Shown here: piece by piece, positions 1 through 11,800 of the stretch
Numbering within the stretch: position 1 is the stretch's first letter
How the letters are laid out: the number at the start of each line of letters is the position of its first letter
Origin: Cunninghamia lanceolata
Lineage: Eukaryota; Streptophyta; Pinopsida; Cupressales; Cupressaceae
Direction of reading: 5' to 3'
NCBI GenBank assembly: GCA_027924645.1
Contig: BSBN01001250.1
Span: 20,372,001 to 20,436,000 of the forward strand
Length of the DNA stretch: 64,000 nt
Translations under genes and position numbers: made by a program
The notes under the pieces: model-generated
The model's database searches: none
Told to the model about the DNA's origin: nothing
What the model saw: only the letters and a program-made list of their open reading frames with translations

Positions 1-162
1 TGCAAGTAAGTGTAGGTAGTTTGATGCCACTAGCACCAAGGCCTCCCCCACATCTTCAACCTTGTAGTCAACATGAAGTCCCATGTACTCTTCACTTGTA
101 GCCTCAATAGGTGACTCTCCTTTGTCCTTATCCTCATAGGACTGAAGTGAACTTTGTACCAT
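1..162 (-). CDS. Partial unrecognised ORF running off the left edge
   Basis: Reading leftward from an ATG at 162-160 there are 54 codons with no stop up to the window edge. The protein is acidic and opens MVQSSLQSYEDKDKGES, with GLHVDYKVEDVGEA further on. I do not recognise the family. An open frame of this length can occur by chance, but the composition is less simple than the surrounding AT-rich DNA. It lies head-to-head with the transposase-like gene at 394 and could be a neighbouring exon, or part of the same transposon on the other strand. No promoter was identified. Confidence 0.3.
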   Translation of the reverse strand, partial: MVQSSLQSYEDKDKGESPIEATSEEYMGLHVDYKVEDVGEALVLVASNYLHLLA

Positions 163-239
163 AATGCTTTGTATGGCTGCAATAACATTGTGTAATAATG
201 CTTTGTATGGCTGCAATAATGCTTTGTATGCTTTGTACC
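161..239. repeat. Short tandem repeat, about 22-34 bp unit
   Basis: The string AATGCTTTGTATGGCTGCAA occurs twice, followed by two shortened copies (AATGCTTTGTATG, CTTTGTACC). It lies between the partial minus-strand ORF and the gene at 394. The rest of 163-393 is AT-rich, with no other structure seen. Confidence 0.7.
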
Positions 240-393
240 TATTTTGGTTGAGTGACATTTACTGTTCTACATGATGATTGTATGTACATTTTGTATGAAG
301 GGTTGAATGACATATATTTTAGTTATTTGTATGGATTCATTTCTTAGGAACTAATATTTGTCTCTTTATCATGCTATAGATAAATTTTGTGGC

Positions 394-3300
394 ATGCTGA
401 GGAAATGATCAAGAATTAAACCAACACAAGAAGAGATAGAAGCTAAGAATGCAAAGAAAACATCGACTATGAGGGAACTTTGTGAGAAGAGGAAATTGGA
501 CATGATAAATTAAGACATGCTAATTGAAGAGGAACCACAACCATCAAAAAGAGATATGGTATTGGCGACACAAAGGGAACAAATGCAAAAACTTTGTGCT
601 ATGAGAGATTTGAATACCGTAGTTGGAGACACATCCTCTACCGCAAGTCAACATGTAGGGACACCATCTACAATATCTCAAGTTGAGAGTACACCATCAC
701 TCACATGTGAGGAAGGAGGTACACCATCATTCCCACCTCAACCTCAAGGTATGTCATCTATTCCATCTTCAATCAAAGGTATGCCATCTAGCCCATCTCA
801 TTTAAATATTGATGAAATTCCTAATGTTGAGATGAATTTACCTATCTTAACACCACCTAGACTTTTGCATAGAAAGCCAAAGTATTTGATTGATATTGAT
901 GAGAATATTTTGCATCCAATGGAAGGTAACATTCCAAAATGCACTTGTAGAAGATATGCTCATAAGATTTGGAGATTGTTCTTTGAAAAGTTAAATGAGA
1001 CCGCAAGATGTCAACTATTTGTTGAAATGATGTGAAGTATAAAGTATAGGTCCATCATGAAGATTCTTGGGTTGAGAACATCAGAGGCTTCAAGTAAAAA
1101 ATCTATTGTCAAGAATCTAATGAGTGCATATGAGCGTGTGGGTAACACCTCACGTACAAAATATAGTAATGCAACACAGTGTGTCATTACATCGACTATA
1201 GTAAGTAGTCAAATGAGGAAAGCTTGTCTCATTAGAAAGATGAGTCAAGCATTGAGAATTAATAGGAAAACTTTATCAAGAGCCATTGGAAGGCACCAAA
1301 GAATTAAGGACACCAATTCCAATGAATTATGGGCGTTCTCGCGAAGACTACCACGAAAAGATAAACCAATTGTTGAAGCATTGAGATCACTAATTGAAGA
1401 CTTTTGAAAGAATTACAAAAGGGTATCTCCGAATCAAAGGGATGTGGTAAGAAGGAGAATCGATAGTCAGAACAGTGAGCCACATCCAAAGCATTTTTTG
1501 GATATGACTCAAACATAGTTTTTTGGTAAATTTCTAGAGATGTATCCTCAAATTAAAATTTGTCAAAGATATTTTGAAATGCTAAAACCTTTCTATGTCA
1601 AGATAAATCACACATGCACTACTTGTTTTTGTAGATTACATATTGAATTTTCTAACCATTTTGATGTTTATCAGTCTATATGTTTAGATTTGCATACTAA
1701 CAATATTTTGTAGGATTGTGGCATACATGCCCCGCCAACATTTTCAAGAGACTTCATATCAAGAATTTTATGTGAAAGAGAGGAAGGTCAAGTATTCTAT
1801 AGGAAATTATGCTTGGATGGCACATGCCAGCATTGCGGTGGCTTGCAACGTATGCCAATATGTGAACATATGGAAAGAACACATGTGGTTGGAAATGAAC
1901 TAGCAGAGTTCGGCAAGTATAAAATAGTGGCATACAATACAAATGATGGTAAAGAAGCAAAGAGGTGTGAATTGGTTATTGAAAAGATTCTAGTGTATCA
2001 GTTTATGTGTATATTTCGTGACACTATAGTGTATGAGTATGCAAGACATGCCGATAGAGATTGATGGTTGGACTTGCAATTCAAGTCATGCAAGGACACA
2101 TTTCCAGTTGGTAGCATTGTTTCAGTCGTCGAATTTGCAGAGAACTACATTCTACAGCCACAGTGTGAGGTGCAATCACATTATTACAACTCCACACAGG
2201 TTTCTATATTTGTGCACATCGCATTCATTCATGTGAATGATAGTATAGAGGATGACAGAAAGATCATAAGGGAGTATCATTTTTATATTAGTGATGATCG
2301 TACGCATTCTACAGAGTTCATGCAAGGTTGCTTTTAGGTGTTCTACAATGATTTGGCTAGAAGGGGCATATCGTTCAGTTAGCATATCATATGGTCGGAT
2401 AACTGTGCATCACAATTCAAGAACTCACAGAATTTCTATTGACTGAGAAGGAGGCATAATATTACAAGTGTTCAACATATGTGGAACTTTTGTGAGGCCA
2501 GGCATGGAAAGGGGGAGCATGATGGTGTAGGAGCATGTATCAAAAGAGCCATAGCACAAGAAAAGTTAAAGTATAAAGCCAATGCAAAGTTGACAGATGC
2601 AAAATCAATTGTCAAGTGGTGTAATGCTTCGATGGGTCCAGGTAATGAAGGTGAGTCTTCAGTTCATAGATTTTTTTTGTTGATAGATGATACTAACATT
2701 GCACCATATGAGGATTATTGTACACTGATAGGATCAAGGGAGCTACACTCTTTCCGAAGCTAAATTACAGGTTCATGGAGTATCCATATGCAGAAGATGG
2801 TATGATTTTGTTCTTCATGTACAATTCAATCCTGGGATGAGTGCGAGTCAAAGGAGTGGGTTGATGAATGGCGGTTAAGTTATCTTAACCCACTTGACAC
2901 GTATCGACCCCTGACGGCACTGGAACTAACAGAGATGGAATCATCAGTTGACTTTAACCACATATCAGATCTAGTTCAACCAGGTAATATATCTACTTGC
3001 ATAGTTTTTGAAATTCCTAATGTTATCTTATTTTGTATTATTTTTGTAATGTTGACTAATTTTATTTAATTTGCTACACATATCAATGTAGGGCATGTTT
3101 ATGCAGATATTGCAGATGAAGATAACGAAGAGGGAACAAATTATTACTTGTGTCGTTGTGTTGAGGCAAAAAAAATTGGAGGCCCCAGTTATAGATGGAG
3201 AAAACATCCAATACCCTATAAGCTCAGTGGTTGTTACTGGAACATGGCTTATAAGGTACCCACATAAGAGTGTTAATGTTTAGTTGTTTCAGGACTTTGA

Positions 3301-3474
3301 CACGCATCAAAAGATTCTTCATTACCGAACCTTATCGTGGCATCCAATGTTCATTTGATACAATTTTAGGGTAGACCTTTGAACAAGACCTTGTGGAAGG
3401 TGTGTGAGTTTGACCATGAGGTAATACTTGACACAATAAAGAGTAGAGCAGACCCGGATGGTTCATTGGATTAA
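394..3474 (+). pseudogene. Decayed DDE-transposase-like gene, two exons
   Basis: One frame stays readable from ATG 394 to 2983 (863 codons) with no frameshift but 12 stops, at 406, 511, 1033, 1405, 1516, 1711, 2062, 2335, 2380, 2440, 2761 and 2803. In order it shows a low-complexity Ser/Pro/Thr N-terminus (residues about 75-150), a helix-turn-helix-like stretch near 1230-1300 (SQALRINRKTLSRAIGRH), a Cys/His cluster (TTCFCRLHIEF, then CQHCGGLQRMPICEH) and a catalytic-looking core: FYISDDRTHSTEF, WSDNCASQFKN and HGKGEHDGVGACIKR. The two Asp motifs followed by the HGKG block are what one expects of an RNase H-fold transposase. I cannot name the superfamily. A donor CAG|GTAATA (2984) and an acceptor at 3090-3091 give a 108-bp intron. 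The second exon ends in an acidic tail with TAA at 3472-3474 and changes frame at an A8 run (about 3170). It is not functional. Terminal inverted repeats were not found. Confidence 0.75.
2984..3091 (+). other. Intron of the transposase-like pseudogene
   Basis: It begins GTAATATATC and ends CAATGTAG, is 108 bp long and AT-rich. Coding sense (acidic, YLCRC, then KKLEAPVIDGEN) resumes directly after it. The phase at the junction is off by one. A second shift in the nearby A8 run compensates, so small indels hit the 3' exon although the 5' exon has none. Confidence 0.55.
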
Positions 3475-5667
3475 TTTGTAAGTATTCACATTGATTTTGT
3501 AAAGTTGTGTTACATTGATTTGTAATTATGCACATTAATTTGTAATTTTACATAGGTTTGTCTTTTTTTATTTGCTGCTGCATTTTTACACATATACAGT
3601 GAATATTATGATGAATATGTTTGTCATTAATGTTAAAGTGCTTGGATGTTAGTAATTGAGTAAGGAATGCATAATTGTGCAAGTCTATTGGTTGTTTATT
3701 GTTTGATGATACCATTATGCTTTCAAGATATGTTGTTGGGTTTTGTGATATAAAGGCAGTTGCTTCTTTATAGAATATGTGATGTGATGCATAGAGTTGT
3801 AGTGCTTCAAGACAAGGCATGAACTTGAATAGTGAAAATTTCACTCAAGCAGTGGTATGAACTTGATTTGTTTACTATGGTATACATTTGATGTTTTCAT
3901 CATCATCATGTTATGCTTCATGGGGTTAGATCTAAGTGATGGATGAAGTTGATCCTTATTGGTCTTAATCCTATTCACTCATGTTTCACTCATGTCATAT
4001 CAAGATTCATGTCATAGGGTTTGGATGTTAGTTCATAACATTCATGTTTATCATGTTACAATAGCAGGACATAGTTTCTTATGTCATTGGTTCATGCCAT
4101 TGGATCATTGGATTTGGTTGTGGTTATTCATCATAACATGTCATGCTTTCAGGAGTTGGATTGGGTTGTGGTTCTGTTGGTTTTTTCCCTGACTGGATGC
4201 TCATTCCCAGATTTCCCTACAAAGTAGCCATCAGTGATCAACAGGATCTCTAGGCCAGGGGCCAATAGTGTAGGAGATAGACTCTATTTTTATCTCCTCT
4301 TCTTCTTCAGGCTTTGCAAAACCTAGGGGGGTATTCCCTATTCAACACCCATGAGAATATGCTTCTGGGTTAGCTTGGGATGTTAATACAAAGCAGATAA
4401 ATCCTCCTGTATGAAGACCAAAACTGTGGGATAAGTGCAAAGGGGCTAGCTTTGGGCTTATGTTCAGTTGTGAATCAGAGGATCTTGGTCCTAAACTACT
4501 TCTAAGGTCCTAATGGTTTGATTTGAATGTATGAGTTTGATTTATGTGTCTGGATGCAAAACTAGGACCTGGTGTGTAATCTCAACACAGAGCTAGACTG
4601 GTGCCTATCCAGGGCTTGGAGTCAGTAGACATACACCTGTGAATGATCAGTATGAACACACTAAAACTGGATTTCAAGGGGATGTTGTGTGATATCTGCC
4701 TTACAAATACCTCCTAATACAGAGTATTAAGTTATCTCTACTTATGGCATCCCTATTGCAGTATATCCTTCCCAACACTTAATCTGAAAACACTTTAATC
4801 TACCCTTTGAGCAAAAGTTGAAAGATCAAGCATTCAATAAAGGAATTCTATATTCGAGAATACCAGACACCCCTTAGATATCTAGATTCAGAAGAAGGGC
4901 ACATGCAATACTGGAGATAGAATAACAAAACACATGCAAATACAATATTACTCATACAAAATCAATCATGAAATCAGTAGATTCATGCATGAGACATACA
5001 ACAAGAGATACATAAACTCACAAAATCACCTACACAGAGCAACCAGAACCAGTTGTATCTCATTACAGAGCCAGATATGTCTAGTTTTCAACAACCACAA
5101 AATGAGAAACACAACCTGCTAAACACAACAAGGAAGGTCCTCAGCATTAATTACATGGCAGATCAAAATTCACCAGATACATTCCTTCTAAGGAAAATGG
5201 CCTCCAAAGATTAAATGCAGTCGGGGACAAAACACGGAGAAGTAAGAAAAGGACAAGGGGCAGATGAGCTTGAGCTTTGTGCCACCGCTGGAGAATTTTC
5301 TTGCCATAAATCAGGTACATGACTGTTCGACTGCTCGCCCATGCCTCTGCGAATCACCATTGATGGCTCAACCAACCACTTTCTTCTCTTGGAAACTATC
5401 GCAGCGCTCACATGAAAAATTCCCGCTCAAAACACGCCTGAAGACACAAGAGAAACCCACATTCCAACTTTTAAACATGGTCGTCGATCATTTCCCTTCG
5501 TAGAATCTATAGCCTCAAATCACTTTGAAAAGTCAAGAACCACTGAGAATGTGCCACGCAGGCACCTTTGCTTTCGTTGACTCTTCAAACTCTGTGAGAT
5601 GAAAAATCCCACATTTGCCCTGTAGGAACCCCTTGATCACTTTATAAGCACGGCCGCATGAACACTA
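3475..5667. other. No gene seen, AT-rich spacer
   Basis: Open frames here are short and of skewed composition. From 3890 to 4160 the DNA is a loose repetition of TCATG/CATGTT strings. From 4190 to 5150 it is plain intergenic-looking sequence. From 5200 to 5660 GC content rises toward the CCGAT-repeat block, and a 66-codon minus-strand frame at 5211-5411 (Ser-rich) is the only open stretch. I assign no function. Confidence 0.5.
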
Positions 5668-6735
5668 AGTGTCGAGTATTTTGCCCCGCTCGACCCACAA
5701 ACCTTCCGCCAATAGCCTATCGGCCAGACCCCTCATATCGGCCAATCCAAAATTTCCCCCCACCGATATAACCACTCTCACCGATGGCCCCACCTTCGGT
5801 AAGACATGCCGCATCGGCGAACAACCTGCTGTGTCACCCGATACGCCGATGACTAACCATCGGTGACACCTACACTATCGGCCAACACGAAACTCCTCCC
5901 ACTGACACCTTCGGTCATCCCGATGAACATCCAAACTGCCTTCGTCAGCCAGACCCATAGTGTCGGTGAACCCAAAAACTCCCTCGCTGATAGCAATACA
6001 CACACCGATGACACCATCAGCCAGACCAAACAAATTGGTGGAGCCAAAATTTCCTTCTCTGATCACAATACACTCGCTGATGGATAAATACCCATCGACC
6101 AAATACAGACCGTCGAAAAGACCTCCATCGGCTAGCCCGATATGCAATGCTACGCTGATGGACACCCTCAAAATCACAAACCTCCCTCTGTCAGCGAGAC
6201 AAACCACATCGGAGCACAAACCAATCATTGCACCGATGAGCGATGTCATTCCGATGGCATCCTCCATTGGGGTGACCCCCCTTCCGTTGGCGGAACTCAA
6301 AATAGCTCTGCCGGTATCACACGTTATGCCGATGGCAACCCCATCGGCCAGATCGAACACATCGAAGGGTCTCAAAAATATTTCACCGATAGCCAACACT
6401 ACATCGATAACACTTCATCGGTGATACTTTACAATAGTCACCCTGATCGGGGAAACCTTACACCGTCGGCCCAATGCAATTTCCTCAGCCTGATAACTAA
6501 TGTCACTCCGATGCACACTCTATCGGCATAGCCCAAACACATCGGTAGATCTCAAAAATCTTTTGCCGATAGCACAAATCTCGCCGATGGACATAGAAAA
6601 CTTTCATCGGCCTGACCACCATCATCGATTGGACACGAAACACTGCTGTCGATGGATAAAATCTTAGCGATGGAAGAAAATACCACTGTGAAGAATGTGG
6701 TCGCCAAGACAAAGGTGAACTCACACCGATGGACA
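5668..6735. repeat. CpG-rich block of CCGAT/ATCGG repeats (about 72-bp unit)
   Basis: Dozens of CCGATG, CATCGG and ATCGGCC strings recur in both orientations. Where the phase is clear the unit is 72 bp: CAGCCAGACC at 5947 and 6019. Each unit has about four CCGAT or ATCGG boxes separated by CCAAAA-type spacers. Because the spacers lack stops, long overlapping frames appear on both strands (5875-6399 minus, 5960-6424 plus, 6142-6531 plus). They are repeat artefacts. The block keeps CpG while the rest of the window has largely lost it. Confidence 0.75.
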
Positions 6736-7048
6736 TAGAAAATTTTTGATTTTCAAGAAGGTGCCTGCAAAATTTATGCTTGTAACTTGACTGCTCATGC
6801 AGGCACCAACAGGTTCTTCCTCATGACAAGAGTTTGTTCATGTCTTCATGCTTCTTTGTGCTCCATGTCTTCAATGTTCTCAGTGTCTTCATGTGCCATA
6901 GATTTCTTCAGTGTCCTCATGATGTTGATGTTGATCACAAAATATGGTGTTAAGGTCATGTTGATGTTGATTGATGAGTTGTGGTTGTTGTTGGAAGTTT
7001 TGGAAGTCTAAAGGATGTCACAGTGGCAGTGTTCATATCACAGTTGAA
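6736..7048. other. No gene seen; TCTTCA/GATGTTGATG simple sequence
   Basis: A degenerate run of TCTTCATG-like words at 6838-6935 passes into GATGTTGAT words at 6920-6980. One 74-codon frame here is a by-product of that simple sequence. Confidence 0.5.
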
Positions 7049-8125
7049 GAGTCCAAAGTGCAAAAAGGTAGCAATCTTTGATTAGCTATTACTCAAGAAC
7101 CATGATACTTAGAAACATTCTATCTGAGGAAACATGATCACATAGAACCCCTCTACAATAACCTCTCTCAGGTTTTGATATCTCTAAGATGTTTGCCCGT
7201 GGTGAAAGGTTTTCTACTGCCCCAAAAATCGTCAGAAGGAGGTAGTGTAAAATTGCAAAGGGGTGTAACTTTTGTCCTGCTCCTGATGCGACCAAACTGA
7301 TAGTTCCAACATGTCTGGATGGGTATGTTTAGGCTAGGTATGCTCTTTTTTTGTACCCAAACATGCCGAAACAGTTCGAGCTACATTGTATCAGCGATAT
7401 CCCTAAAGAGTCCAAAGTGTAAAAAGGCAGCAATCTTTGACAAGCTGTTACTTGGAAACTATGACACTTAGAAACATTCTATTTAAGACAACGGGATCAT
7501 GTAGAACCCCTCTACAATAACCTCTCTTAGTTTTTGATATCTCTAAGGTGTTTGCCCGTGGTGAAAGGTTTTATGCTGCCCCAAAAATTGTTAAAAGGAG
7601 GTAGTGTAAAGTTGCAAAGGGAAGTAACTTTCGTCCTACTTTCGATGCAACCAAACTGACAATTCCAACACGTCTAGATGGGTACGTTTAGGCTAGGCAT
7701 GGTCCTGTTTTGCACCCAAACATGCCGAAACGGTTCAAACTACATTGTACTGACAATATCCCTGAAGATTCCAAAGTGCAAAAAGGTAGCAATCTTTGAT
7801 GAGTTGTTACTCAGAAACCATGACACTTAGAAACATTCCATCTAAGACAACGCGATCACATAGAACCCCTCTACAATAACCTCTCTCATTTTTTGATATC
7901 TCTAAGGCGTTTGCCCGTGGTGAAAGGTTTTCTGCTGCCCCAAAAATCGTCAAAAGGAGGTAGTGTAAAGTTGCAAAGGGGAGTAACTTTCACCTGTTCC
8001 TTATGCGACCAAATTGATAGTTCCAACGCATCCGGATGGGTACGTTTAGGCTAGGCATGGTCCTATTTTGCACCCAAACATGCTGAAACAGTTCGAGCTA
8101 CATTGTACCGGTGATATCCCTATAG
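7049..8125. repeat. Tandem array, three copies of a 359-bp satellite-like unit
   Basis: The start word (GAGTCCAAAGTGCAAAAAGG or a one-base variant) lies at 7049, 7408 and 7767, an exact 359-bp period twice over. Each unit carries the same landmarks: CTCTACAATAACCTCTCT, GTTTGCCCGTGGTGAAAGG, TGCCCCAAAAAT, GTTTAGGCTAGG, and an end at GATATCCCTA. The copies differ by scattered substitutions, so the array is not recent. No conserved open frame runs through all three copies. Confidence 0.9.
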
Positions 8126-8858
8126 AGCCGATGTTACCTTTTGAGTCGCCCTTATTTATTTTCTCGTGAAATTCCCTAATCAAGAGTCAATTTGCTGTTT
8201 TGTCTTATTGGTCATGCTTTTGTTCCTTAAATTGGCTCTTTATTCTTCAAAGTCCACCCACCTATCGTCTTTGTGTGTGAAATTACTCAAAATTTGAACC
8301 TTTGAACTTGAACCATTCTCAAAGTTCAATAGTTCAATGGTTCGATATGTTCAATGTTTCTCAAAGCGAGCTGTTTTGCCCCTTGTGTAATTAAAATGTC
8401 TTTGAGTCTTTCGGTTGAACTTGAACCCTTTTTCATAGTTCAAAAGTTCAATACTCAATGCCTTGTAATAAGTCGCGTCACTTAGTTCTCTTGTGTAATT
8501 TAATGTATCGTTGAACCATCCGCTTGAACTCTATAGCGAGGTTCGATGGTTCAATGGTTCAATGGTTCAAGGGTTCGGTGATTATAATCTCATCTCTCCT
8601 CGAGGCTCTCTAAGTCAAAATTTAGTGGGAAAGTTGGAGGAAAATATGTCTGAAACTCATTATGAAACAGAAAGTTCTAATTTTTGAAAGATCGTGGATA
8701 ATTATTATACATCATGGTCGTGCATGAATAATGCTTGCCATTAATGAAGATGTCAGAAGTCATGTCTTTTCAAACATTTTCAGCATGTATTGTTTCGGGT
8801 AATAATTATTTGATCTGATTAATGCCATTATTAAGAGAGAACAAGCCAAATTTAGCAA
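8126..8858. other. No gene seen; GTTCAA-rich spacer
   Basis: From about 8295 to 8580 GTTCAA, GGTTCAA and TTGAACC recur many times in both orientations, giving potential short hairpins. From 8590 to 8858 it is unstructured and lies directly upstream of the first ATG of the next gene. Confidence 0.5.
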
Positions 8859-11800
8859 ATGAACATACTATGCAATGCGAAGGAGAATAGCGCAGGAGGT
8901 ATAAGGTTCTTGTTGCCCAAATTTTGCAATAATTTCAGATATATTGAAGGTGAGTTCTGCTCTTCCTATATGTTGTTTCCATTTCTTAGCTGGAAAGAAG
9001 AATCTTTTGAGTTTCTGACATTATTTTCAAAGTTTGAAGCATTTTTCGTTATATCCTCCAATTATAGCTATGAAATCTACTTGTCTTGGTTATGAACACG
9101 GTCCTGGTCTTACCTGTTCTCATCCTAAATTTAGGGATACCTCTTTGGTTCAATATGATTTAGAAGAATTTAGGGAAAGTTCTAAAAATCCTATACCAAC
9201 TCCTATGATGAAGAAAATAGTAGAAAGTGGTTTGGTTGAAGCTGCGGCCTTTCCCATGGCCGTATAGTGCCCCGAATTAGTTCTGGAGTGCATGAATAGG
9301 TATAAACCCCAAAAAAAGTGCATTAGAAATGTAGATGGTGGTGTGTTGTTTCATGTCAAAAGACAAACCCTAATGTCTGTGATGAGAATACTGCCTAAGG
9401 AAGCATATTCTAGCCTTAATATTACTTCTTCTTATGGGCATTTCTCACTTAAGAAAACAAACTACAGAAGTGTGATAGCAAGAAACTGGTTGCTGAAATT
9501 CTAGAAAGGAGGTTCAAGGCTGCCTAGACCACTTACAAGGGGTCACATGATTCAAGAAGTGAGGGATATTGTGGTATTACTTCACAGGCTGGAGGGCAGT
9601 ACACAGGGATATTATTGGGAAGACTAGATGCACTTTTTCGTACAGGTTATCCTCCAAGGAGAGCAATATTTGGACTGGGCAGAAGTTGCAGCTGAATGTT
9701 TGCATCAAGGTCTAAGTAATTGTTTGGGTAATATAAATTTTTATATGTCTTCGTACCTCTTCTATTGCCTGGCATCTACAAGACAATGGTTGGGGCTACC
9801 TCATGTACCCTTGGCTGAGGATAGTAAAATTTATGAATATTATTCACAATTGCAGATGCATAATTGTTATGAGAATTACAAGAGGGTTAATGATGTTTTA
9901 CTGGGAGGATGACCTATGAACTGGCAGGCAATTTGAATAAGAGAATGTCTAACGAAGCAATGCAGCTGGTCAGCATATATGGTAGTTTCTTTATTCAATT
10001 TTCCAAGTTCACTTATATCAGAGTTGGGGGATTTGACGGTGAACCTGTTAAGTTACCTAGGTATGTGTTTGACCGTTTTGTGTTGATAGAGGTTTGCAGA
10101 CATTTAGCACATGTAGATAAAAAGTTCTCAGCAAAGAAGGGATCTGGTATCTTTTTTCCCATTGAGCTTGGACATTATTCATGCCAGTCAAAATCTGATG
10201 CTTTGAATTTAGAAGTGAACCTTAAAAAATTCAATTTTTAGTTCTTCACTGCTAGATCCCAATTTGATAGCAAAGGCTTTGTCAGGGATAACTTGGATTT
10301 TGGAACATGGTTTTCACATATTCCTAAATTGGAGCATTATTGGGAGGACTGTTCAGACAAATTCGAGGTCAGAGGAGATTGTGGTGCAAGTTCTCTCTAG
10401 GACAAATAATTACCCACAATCTAAATATGGACATTTCTGGAGTTTTTGATAATGAAGAACAGGTGATTGACCCGCAATTCAAACAGATAAAACAATCACC
10501 TATTCTAGAAATTGACTGGAGTAAAAAGGAAGAAGATAGGATTAAGGTGAAGACCATCTCGGTGATAAGGAGAACTGAGAAATTGTTGAGGGAACAAAAA
10601 TAGAAAGGATTTCAAAACAAAGATTCCTAGCAATGCACATCAATAGTTGAAGCACTATTCCCAATAAGCTCCTCTAACTAGCCTATTGCTATCTGTGGTG
10701 CAGGTACTTCCAAGTCAATAACTGGAAGGAGTCATGTCATCAAAGAATCCAAGAAAGCCCTCACAACTATTCTACCCCCTCGTGCCACCAGATCAAGACT
10801 AAAAGGAGGAGAAAGCAGGTTTCTGAGAGAATAATTGTGGATTTGAATTCTGAGGAGGATTCAGGGGAAGCAATGGGTGATAAAGAATCTGGTTCACCGA
10901 GAGCAGAGGAGGTTAGTACAAAACAACAGGCAGAGATTGTTTTAGAGACCCCTGAATTGATGATGATTTCAGATGTGTCCTCTGGTCAATTGAACCCTGG
11001 AAAAGAAGTCTTGGCCCCTGCACCCAAATGGCTGGAGAGTTCAATCAGTGACAAAAGAAAGGTAATTCCATTTTCTTTGCCACTGGAAGACATGGTGAGT
11101 AAGTGTTTGGGAAAAACTCCTAAATCCAAGAAACTAAAAACAACATTCAGGGTAAGTATTGACCCTAATACTGGGAACTGGAGCACGGAAATAGCCAGGG
11201 CGGCAACTGATGAAGAGGTTCAAGATCCCACAGTGCAAGATTTCACAATTGAGAAAGTAGATCTTGGGGCTACTTCAAGAGCCGTAGATGTGCATCATCT
11301 AGAGGTATCCACCAAAAAGATAGTTAGTCAAACCTGGAAAGATGAGAAAGACAAAAGAGAGTTGAAGCAGACCGTGCGCTTGATGGCAGAGTACATTGAT
11401 GTCATTCATAACCCCAATCCACAGCCAGTTTCACAACTTTCTCTAACTTTTGATCCTAAGTCTCCAACTAACCAGAAGATGTTGGACCAGGTAAACAGGA
11501 ACAAGATGGTAGCTAAGGTATTTGATGATTGGTTGGACTGTGTTGTATAGAAAGGTACCGAATATATTCATGAACTAAAAAATATATATGATCAAACTAC
11601 AACCACTATTGATGACCTTAAGGCACAGAATGCTTCCTGGGTAAAAGATGAAGGCAAGTGGGTGAACGTGATGAATCAAATTGATGAAGTACAAAAATAT
11701 GGGATAGCCAAATTTTTGTCAGAAAAGAATTTAACAGATCTGGATGAAGATGTACTGTATGTGAGTAAGAAGAACATTGAATGGAAGAATTCAGTATCTC

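Noticed and set aside
5211..5411. Ser-rich 66-codon minus-strand frame
   Set aside because: Short, low-complexity, no splice sites or homologous sense seen; kept only as part of the spacer.
5875..6531. Three overlapping long frames (129-174 codons) on both strands
   Set aside because: They follow the CCGAT/ATCGG repeat, overlap each other on opposite strands, and consist of the same few residues; a repeat whose unit length is a multiple of three gives such frames.
7049..8125. Possible LTR pair flanking the 8.86-12.15 kb gene
   Set aside because: The 359-bp repeats lack TG...CA ends, a primer-binding site and a purine tract, and three tandem copies on one side do not fit LTR structure.
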